This document shows positions 5,445 to 10,940 of a stretch of 10,940 bases of DNA, piece after piece. Numbering within the stretch: the first letter of the stretch is position 1; each line of letters opens with the position of its first letter. The notes beneath the pieces were generated by a model. That model did no database searches. It saw only the letters and a list, made by a program, of their open reading frames with translations, and was not told the DNA's origin. Location of the stretch: positions 1 to 10,940 of the forward strand of contig DNBZ01000011.1 of the NCBI GenBank assembly GCA_003484585.1, given 5' to 3'. The DNA is from Bacteroidota bacterium (lineage in GTDB: Bacteria; Bacteroidota; Bacteroidia; NS11-12g; UBA9320). Made by a program: the position numbers and the translations under genes.

Positions 5445-8400
5445 TTAACACCTCAATTTCCAAAGGAACAGCTCCTTTTTCTCCAACTTGTTTTTGTCCT
5501 AGACTTTCTTGTATAAGTCTATTATGTGTAGTGCTGCCTTTCAACGCTCTAACTACAGCAGGATTAACCTCATCACTCAATCCATCTTGTGCAACTGCAG
5601 CAGCTACCATATTTATTTTTTCTATTACTGCGGAGTCTTGCGTCCTTGCAAATTCATTATGCAGTTCTAGCATTAATTCTGTATTTAACTTAATAATTTG
5701 TTTTCTTTTTTCTTTAGAGCCATATATCATTCCAATATCTTGATATGCTTGAGGAGGAACACCTAGTATTTGCAATATATTTCCTGCATTACTCAGCTCA
5801 ATAAACTGATTGCCTCTAGAATCGTATATTTTACCTGTCTGCCAAGCAAACCAAGCCCTATACACATTGTTAAAACTACTTACTTGTTTAGCTACGTCTA
5901 GCAATGCCTTTGTGCCTAACCTGTTCATATCAGGATTAAAACCAGCTTTGTATGCTTTAGCATATTGAACTAATGTATCTACAGCACCGCTACCCGTACT
6001 ACCTGCTGGCCCTGCAATTACTTCTAAAAAGCTTTTATCCGACCCTGATAATGACTTTATTATTTCGTAAACCCAATCTCCTAGACCACCTCTTGAAGCA
6101 AAATTCGTATTCTCTCCTGTAGTAGCCATTACAAACCCATCAATAATCCCATTATATAAAAACTTATATGTAGCTTTATCACTACTCTCATCTCTTGTAC
6201 TTTCTGTTATTTTATCTGCGAGCATATCCATAAAAGGAAGTCCTGCACTTCCATATAAAACAAGATAAGAAGCAGCTAACCTAGCTCTTTCTGCTCCTGT
6301 TAAACCTTTACTAGGAAAAAGTATTGCATCTAACGCTCTCATAGGATAACTTTGAAATTGCCCTAAAAGACTTACTAAACCTCCTCCTAAACCTTGACCC
6401 CCTTTTAAACCTTGTTGTATATCTGCTCTGGTCAAACCAAGTGTAAGAGTTCCCGTTCTTTGTATTATATACTTTTGTGCATCCTTATTATCTATGTCTA
6501 AACCTTTAGGGTTGATGTTATTAGTATTAGCTATCCACTCTCTTACGGATGTAGCATAAGCAGTCATACGAGGGACTAATTCACCTTCTTCAAAAAAGAT
6601 TCTACCTTTTTCTGCTACTTTAGTAGGGAGAGTCTTTAGAAGATTATCTCCTCTAGCAGCATTCTCATAAACCATATTAGAACCAAAGTTATCCAAACCT
6701 GCGGCTTTAAAACCATAGAAAAATTTATTTAAATCCCCATACCCTTTTAAACCCAACTTCTCAGCTTTTTTAGCAAACTCAGCTATAACTTGAGGGTCAC
6801 GAGACAAGAGAGCTGTACGAAGGATTGGATACGTAAGTAAAGCTTTAAACCCATGCTTAGGAGCTAACATCGCAATAGCAGGAGCATGTATAGCTTGTAT
6901 CATCATAGCAGGTAAAGAAAACAAACCAAGTTTAGCATTAAAAACTAAACCTCTTATTTTTCCTATAGGATCTTGACCTAAAGAAGTGCTAAGTTTTCCT
7001 GTCAGCTTATCTTTATCCCCCCAAATAATACCACCCATTTTAGAACCCAGTGCCCATTCCACTCCTTTTTCTACATCTCTATCTGCTGCAATTTCTTCTG
7101 GAGTTTTCTTCCCAACAACCTCCCTTGCAAACTGTTGCTCACCTTTTATTCTATTAATCTGCGCTTTTGTTAAATTAGTACCTTCTTTTATGTCAGCATT
7201 TAATAAATCTATTCTAGGACTGTCTGGATTTATTTTTAAAAACCTTCTGTATCTTTCTAAATAACTTAGAGTATAGTCTCTATATGCTCCAAAAGCTGCA
7301 TTGTTTGCTACAGCAGCAAAGTTTTGATTTAAGGAAGCTACTGCATTTAAAAGTGTGGAACTATCGGGGTCTACATGCTCTACAACATCTTCTCCTCTTG
7401 CACTTAACCTACCATTAGCTACTTGTTGGAAATCCATATCCCCCATAAATTCAGATGATAAATCATCTCTTTTAATCATATCCCTGTTTCTTACAGGAAC
7501 AATATCTTCGTTTTTGTCAAAACCTTTAGATGTAAGTTTTTCTAAATACACTTCAAGATTATCCGTTCCTAAAACAAGTCTTTGACTTAAAAAGTCATCA
7601 GCTTCTTTTCTCACAGCAGGATTATCCACGCCTTTACGTAAAATAGAATTTAAACTATTCATAGCTTCTGCTTCACGTTTGGCTTGTGGAAAACTAGAGG
7701 CAGAGAAAAGAGTTCTGTCTGTTTTCCTATAATTCTTTCCATTGGCGTATTTACCGACATTCGCTTGCTTTAAAAAAACTGTGCTTTCATCATACCTTAC
7801 ACGACACCCTGATAAATACTTTAACTGCTTTGAATCAAGAGGTTTTATTTCTACACTCCCTTTGGGAACGGCTATATAAGGTGTTGGTGTTTTTGAAATA
7901 GCAGCAAAACCTTTACTGTCGGTAAGCCTATTAATATCATCTACTTCTACAACATCATATTTTTTTAAAAAATCTTTTGGTAAATTTGTTTTATCAAGAG
8001 TTACTCCTTTATCATTTAAATATATGTAATCGTTTTTTGTAAAATCAGTAGCTAGTTTGGCATTAATTTCTTCTACACCAAAAGTTTCTTTATCTAAAGT
8101 TCCAAATCCTTTGGCTTTCTTTTTGCTATATAAAATACGATTATCAAGTTCATACTGGAAATCATTTAAAAGTCGATAACCATTAAAAGCATTCATTTCT
8201 TTAACTGTAACAGGTCTGCCATAAAGACTTCTGTACTGAATATCTATTTCTTTAGGAGTAAGCCAATCCGGTTTTAAATTAGTTTCTCCCTTAGCTACAG
8301 CTCTTTGATAATCCAGAATAGGAAGCATGTTATTAATTTGTTTTTTATTTAACTTTCCTAGTGTATTGTCAAATACTGATTGCCCTGCTAAAGTTATTTG

Positions 8401-9849
8401 ACCTAAAGCTCCTTCTGCTATCTGTCCTTGAACAAGAAGTTGATCGTCTACCCATGCTTCGGGTCTACGTAAAAAACGAGTTAAAGCTGTTATACCTTTC
8501 GTAGATAAGCTTGCAATCTGAGCATCAAGTGCAGGGACATTAACTTTAGTAGCCCAACCCCCAGAGTTCATTTGAAAAACTTCCCCTGTTAAACCCCTTT
8601 TAGTTAAAGATGTTTTTGCCCCTCTTTCAGTTTTATAAGCATTCCCACTTGCAGATAATAAAGTAATGTCTACTTGACCATCACTTCTTAATTTCATATC
8701 TGTTATAGAGCCATTAGAAAATTCTTTTTTAAGTCTATCTTTTAGATTATCTACTATATCTAAAGCCTGAACTTCACTGTAATCCATACCAGAAAACTTA
8801 TCTAACGTAGAATTAAGAACTCTTTGATTAACTTCATATTCTTTTCTAACAGCAGCAGAAAGACCATCTGATTCGTCTAATTGAGTTTTTAATCCACTTG
8901 CTAAACCTACTCCATCTACTGGGTTGTTGACTATTTTATTTTTAGAATTAACAATATCCTTAGCTACCGTATCCGTATCTCCTAAATCCAAAGCCGCTTT
9001 ATTTAAGCCACGCTTTGGTAAAATAGTAACACCTTTTAAAACACCTCCAGCAATAAAAGCTGTATCTACAAAATCTATAGCATTAAATATAGAAGCAAGT
9101 CTTTGGCTTTGTATGCTTCCTGTAAAAGCTTCACCAAACTCGGCTTCTACATAACGAGGATTATCTCCTAGTATTTGAGTAGCTTTTATTAGTTTTTCGC
9201 TTTCGTCTAATATTTGTACAGCATCTTCCGAATTAGCATTTTCAAGTCGAGTTGCTAAAGAACGAAGTTCATTTGAATAGTCCGTCAAACCAAATCCTAG
9301 CGTCCGTTGAATAAAACCAAGAAAAGTAAGATCAGTAAGGAAGTTTAAACCTGTATCATAGCCATCCCCTTTAGATCGTATTTCTTCAATTTTATTATAA
9401 ACAGCCAGTTCTTTTTTAGTAACTTCGTTTAAGTTCTGTATAAAACCCCTGTCATTTTCATTAATATACCTTTGAACAGGGTTTTTAAAAGACTGTTGAC
9501 TTAAAACATTTATTACCTCTTCTTCTAAGGCAGTTTTGTTTCTTTCTTGTTTTTCAGAAAGAACTTTTAAAGATGTAGCTACAAAATCAGGACTTGTATT
9601 TTGTTGAAGTAAAGCAGTAAAATTTTCAGTAGCTTTTTGACTGTTAATTAATTGAGCATTGTTTCTTATCTGATTAATATTTTGTATTTTAAGAGTTTCC
9701 AACTCATAGTCCATTACATCTTTTTCAGCCCCACTGCTTTCTATTACTATTTTTGCTTGAGCAACAAAAGATTCAGAAGGCAAAGCCGACTCTTCTACTT
9801 CTTCCATAGGACTTATTATTTTACGAGAAGTTTCTGGTTGAATTATCAT
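5437..9849 (-). CDS. Giant internal virion/core protein, T7 gp16-like by size and position
   Basis: The protein has 1470 residues (T7 gp16 has 1318). The first 190 residues are charged and helical (E-K-Q-E-R-N-K, L-E-E-E-V-I-N). A hydrophobic stretch at about 255-273 includes F-I-A-G-G-V-L-K-G-V-T-I-L. The middle (about 300-830) is mixed alpha/beta. About 960-1010 is the most hydrophobic part (G-L-F-S-L-P-A-M-M-I-Q-A-I-H-A-P-A-I-A-M-L). E-E-G-E-L-V-P-R-M-T-A-Y lies near 1085, a Gly-rich loop (G-G-Q-G-L-G-G-G) near 1150, and another hydrophobic run near 1190-1212. This C-terminal layout resembles the ejected core proteins of T7-like marine phages, from memory. No transglycosylase motif appears at the N-terminus, unlike T7 gp16. 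The start has AGAGGGT upstream and follows the gp14-like stop by five bases. Ejection into the envelope as part of a DNA conduit is inferred. Confidence 0.7.
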   Translation of the reverse strand: MIIQPETSRKIISPMEEVEESALPSESFVAQAKIVIESSGAEKDVMDYELETLKIQNINQIRNNAQLINSQKATENFTALLQQNTSPDFVATSLKVLSEKQERNKTALEEEVINVLSQQSFKNPVQRYINENDRGFIQNLNEVTKKELAVYNKIEEIRSKGDGYDTGLNFLTDLTFLGFIQRTLGFGLTDYSNELRSLATRLENANSEDAVQILDESEKLIKATQILGDNPRYVEAEFGEAFTGSIQSQRLASIFNAIDFVDTAFIAGGVLKGVTILPKRGLNKAALDLGDTDTVAKDIVNSKNKIVNNPVDGVGLASGLKTQLDESDGLSAAVRKEYEVNQRVLNSTLDKFSGMDYSEVQALDIVDNLKDRLKKEFSNGSITDMKLRSDGQVDITLLSASGNAYKTERGAKTSLTKRGLTGEVFQMNSGGWATKVNVPALDAQIASLSTKGITALTRFLRRPEAWVDDQLLVQGQIAEGALGQITLAGQSVFDNTLGKLNKKQINNMLPILDYQRAVAKGETNLKPDWLTPKEIDIQYRSLYGRPVTVKEMNAFNGYRLLNDFQYELDNRILYSKKKAKGFGTLDKETFGVEEINAKLATDFTKNDYIYLNDKGVTLDKTNLPKDFLKKYDVVEVDDINRLTDSKGFAAISKTPTPYIAVPKGSVEIKPLDSKQLKYLSGCRVRYDESTVFLKQANVGKYANGKNYRKTDRTLFSASSFPQAKREAEAMNSLNSILRKGVDNPAVRKEADDFLSQRLVLGTDNLEVYLEKLTSKGFDKNEDIVPVRNRDMIKRDDLSSEFMGDMDFQQVANGRLSARGEDVVEHVDPDSSTLLNAVASLNQNFAAVANNAAFGAYRDYTLSYLERYRRFLKINPDSPRIDLLNADIKEGTNLTKAQINRIKGEQQFAREVVGKKTPEEIAADRDVEKGVEWALGSKMGGIIWGDKDKLTGKLSTSLGQDPIGKIRGLVFNAKLGLFSLPAMMIQAIHAPAIAMLAPKHGFKALLTYPILRTALLSRDPQVIAEFAKKAEKLGLKGYGDLNKFFYGFKAAGLDNFGSNMVYENAARGDNLLKTLPTKVAEKGRIFFEEGELVPRMTAYATSVREWIANTNNINPKGLDIDNKDAQKYIIQRTGTLTLGLTRADIQQGLKGGQGLGGGLVSLLGQFQSYPMRALDAILFPSKGLTGAERARLAASYLVLYGSAGLPFMDMLADKITESTRDESSDKATYKFLYNGIIDGFVMATTGENTNFASRGGLGDWVYEIIKSLSGSDKSFLEVIAGPAGSTGSGAVDTLVQYAKAYKAGFNPDMNRLGTKALLDVAKQVSSFNNVYRAWFAWQTGKIYDSRGNQFIELSNAGNILQILGVPPQAYQDIGMIYGSKEKRKQIIKLNTELMLELHNEFARTQDSAVIEKINMVAAAVAQDGLSDEVNPAVVRALKGSTTHNRLIQESLGQKQVGEKGAVPLEIEVLND

Positions 9850-9854
9850 TTACA

Positions 9855-10442
9855 TTACCCTCTAAAAGGTGAAGGGGGAAGTGGGTTAGAGAAAGCCCCA
9901 CTAACAACATGACTTGAATTAGCCCCACTCATCCCTCCTTGCACACCGTATCCGTTACCTGATGCTGCTGCGGGAGTAGCTGGAGATGTATCAGTTGACC
10001 CCATGTTTGCTCCCATCATTGCCAAGTTAGCTACAGAACCAAACATAGAAGCTTGCCCTGCATATTGATTAGCTTTACTCATATTCTGTGCTATACGACT
10101 TTGAAAGAAATCCATTTGATTTGAGAATTGTAGATTTCCCGCTGTAAGCGAGCCTACGGAACTGTACCCACCTTGAGCTGCACTACTCTGTAATGTCCCT
10201 CCCGTAGCTGCTCCTTGAACTATCTGTGCTTGAGCTATACGCTGTTGACGTACTGCTGCCATTTGCTCTCTAGCTTGCTGCGCTCTCCTCACACCCTCTT
10301 GGTTACGAGAAGCTTTCTTTTGAGCAGAACGCGCCTTCTCCCCAGAATATATAGACCCAACAGCTCCTGCTACTGATGCTGTAGCAAGAGCACCACCTAA
10401 AGCTGATGTTCCTAAAGCCGTACCTATTGCTGCAAAGCTCAT
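9855..10442 (-). CDS. Internal virion protein, T7 gp14-like
   Basis: The protein has 195 residues, nearly equal to T7 gp14 (196). Residues 1-33 form a Gly/Ala-zipper hydrophobic segment (A-I-G-T-A-L-G-T-S-A-L-G-G-A-L-A-T-A-S-V), probably membrane-inserting. Residues about 34-75 form an Arg/Gln/Ala helix (E-G-V-R-R-A-Q-Q-A-R-E-Q-M-A-A-V-R-Q-Q-R). Residues about 130-147 form a second small-residue segment (A-S-M-F-G-S-V-A-N-L-A-M-M-G). The C-terminal 45 residues are Gly/Ser/Pro-rich and look disordered. T7 gp14 is ejected and forms the outer-membrane part of the DNA conduit; the same role is inferred here from size, segment order and its place ahead of the two large core genes. The ATG overlaps the cupin gene's TGA (ATGA), with TTGGAG about nine bases ahead. 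There is no Cys. Confidence 0.75.
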   Translation of the reverse strand: MSFAAIGTALGTSALGGALATASVAGAVGSIYSGEKARSAQKKASRNQEGVRRAQQAREQMAAVRQQRIAQAQIVQGAATGGTLQSSAAQGGYSSVGSLTAGNLQFSNQMDFFQSRIAQNMSKANQYAGQASMFGSVANLAMMGANMGSTDTSPATPAAASGNGYGVQGGMSGANSSHVVSGAFSNPLPPSPFRG

Positions 10443-10885
10443 TTCAATATCTCCAATAGTTCTTTTTTATCTGTAATAATATGCCTGTTTGCCACTTCTT
10501 CTATATCAGTGCAGTTATCTAGATTAAGATGTACTGTTATCCAAGTACAATCTGTATCAGCATATACACATCTTTTAGCGTGAGGTGTAGAAGTAAATAC
10601 GAAAGGTGCTACAGCTTTAAATTCACCATCTTGACTTACTATCGTACTTGTACCTTCAGCTAGAATAGTAAAATGAGAATACTTATGCATCTCTCCTACG
10701 ACAGCTACTCCTTTAGGAATAAACAAAGATCGTAGGTACATACCATCTGCAAAATAATGAATAGGCTCTAAATCTTCTTTTGTAAGTTTTTCATCTTCGG
10801 GTATATCCTCCACAGCTTCTTGTAAAGAAAAAGCTTTCTGTAAAATAGTCTGACCTTCTGCAAACTCCATCATTTCACTAATCAC
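10439..10885 (-). CDS. Small cupin-fold protein at the T7 gene 13 position
   Basis: The protein has 148 residues. Residues about 45-120 read as a cupin/RmlC beta barrel. The first motif is divergent (G64-E-M-H67-K-Y-S-H71-F-T-I-L-A-E77-G78) and the second has P101-H102 after F-V-F-T-S-T. H67, H71, E77 and H102 could form a metal site, though the spacing departs from the canonical G-x5-H-x-H-x3-4-E. The N-terminal 40 residues are acidic and helical. The start is GTG at 10885, chosen because GAGAGGT lies five bases ahead and because GTG overlaps the upstream TGA (GTGA); the in-frame ATG at 10873 is too far from that site. T7 gp13 (138 residues) sits between tail-tube and gp14 genes, as this gene appears to. 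An assembly or minor structural role is inferred; enzymatic activity is unproven. Confidence 0.7.
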   Translation of the reverse strand: MISEMMEFAEGQTILQKAFSLQEAVEDIPEDEKLTKEDLEPIHYFADGMYLRSLFIPKGVAVVGEMHKYSHFTILAEGTSTIVSQDGEFKAVAPFVFTSTPHAKRCVYADTDCTWITVHLNLDNCTDIEEVANRHIITDKKELLEILK

Positions 10886-10940
10886 ATTCTACCTCTCATG
10901 GTATAACCTACGGAGTACCCTAAGAGTTGCATATCTTTCT
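10882..10940 (-). CDS. C-terminal end of an upstream virion gene (partial), possibly a tail-tube protein
   Basis: Eighteen codons precede a TGA at 10884-10882 that overlaps the cupin GTG as GTGA. The residues end L-L-G-Y-S-V-G-Y-T-M-R-G-R-M, which reads as a final beta strand with a basic end, as seen in some tail-tube proteins. In T7 the gene before 13 is the tail tubular protein B gene, so that identity is plausible. Another frame is also open here and ends in TAG at 10891-10889; the GTGA overlap, matching the other junctions, makes the chosen frame more likely. The fragment is too short for certainty. Confidence 0.5.
   Translation of the reverse strand, partial: KDMQLLGYSVGYTMRGRM
10891..10897 (-). 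promoter_or_regulatory. Shine-Dalgarno GAGAGGT setting the GTG start of the cupin gene
   Basis: GAGAGGT on the minus strand is five bases before the GTG at 10885 and 17 bases before the first in-frame ATG. The spacing decides for the GTG start. It lies within the last codons of the upstream gene. Confidence 0.7.

Noticed and set aside
9652..9912. Plus-strand open frame rich in Phe and Tyr crossing a gene junction
   Set aside because: It is antisense to the start of the giant core gene and the end of the gp14-like gene; composition mirrors Lys/Glu codons of the true genes.
10889..10940. Other open frame at the right edge ending in TAG
   Set aside because: It is open only because it is short; the frame ending in GTGA overlap matches the junction style of the operon and gives a more plausible strand-like C-terminus. 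Not fully excluded.

Overview
This window reads as part of the virion-protein module of a tailed phage with a T7-like (podovirus-type) layout, or of a prophage of that type. Every supported gene lies on the minus strand, so transcription runs from high to low coordinates. Genes are packed tightly, with ATGA, GTGA, TAATG or few-base junctions. Nearly every start has a good Shine-Dalgarno sequence, which points to a bacterial host. The DNA is AT-rich, and I see no host genes, tRNAs, insertion sequences or CRISPR arrays. The host cannot be named from sequence alone. The AT-rich composition and the style of the proteins would suit a phage of an aquatic or marine bacterium, but that is only an impression.

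In transcription order the right part (10940 to about 2485) holds: the last codons of an upstream gene, possibly a tail-tube protein; a small cupin-fold protein where T7 has gene 13; a 195-residue Ala/Gly/Gln-rich protein matching T7 gp14 in size and style; a 1470-residue giant comparable with T7 gp16; a 689-residue helical protein comparable with T7 gp15; and a 296-residue protein with a C-terminal LysM domain and a central D-x-Y-D-F motif recalling colicin M-type enzymes. In T7-like phages the internal virion proteins are ejected first and build a conduit through the cell envelope. The likely roles here are membrane insertion (195 aa), conduit and core (1470 and 689 aa), and peptidoglycan or lipid II contact (296 aa). 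The 15-like and 16-like genes appear in the opposite order from T7, and I see no lytic transglycosylase domain at the N-terminus of the giant protein.

A 135-bp gap (2350-2484), the only sizeable intergenic space, separates this block from the next and may hold a promoter. Below it lie two very basic small proteins: an HNH-like one and one resembling uncharacterised phage families. The left 1.7 kb holds the apparent host-recognition module: a possible 18-22-residue mini-ORF, a LamG/concanavalin-like protein, a 57-residue acidic-tailed protein, and a PKD-like plus BspA-type leucine-rich repeat protein that runs off the left edge. Sampled lines here are visibly richer in GC than the large virion genes, which fits modular exchange of adhesin genes.

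The most interesting items are the colicin-M-like/LysM virion protein, the changed order of the internal-core genes, the LRR adhesin, and the tiny coupled ORF.
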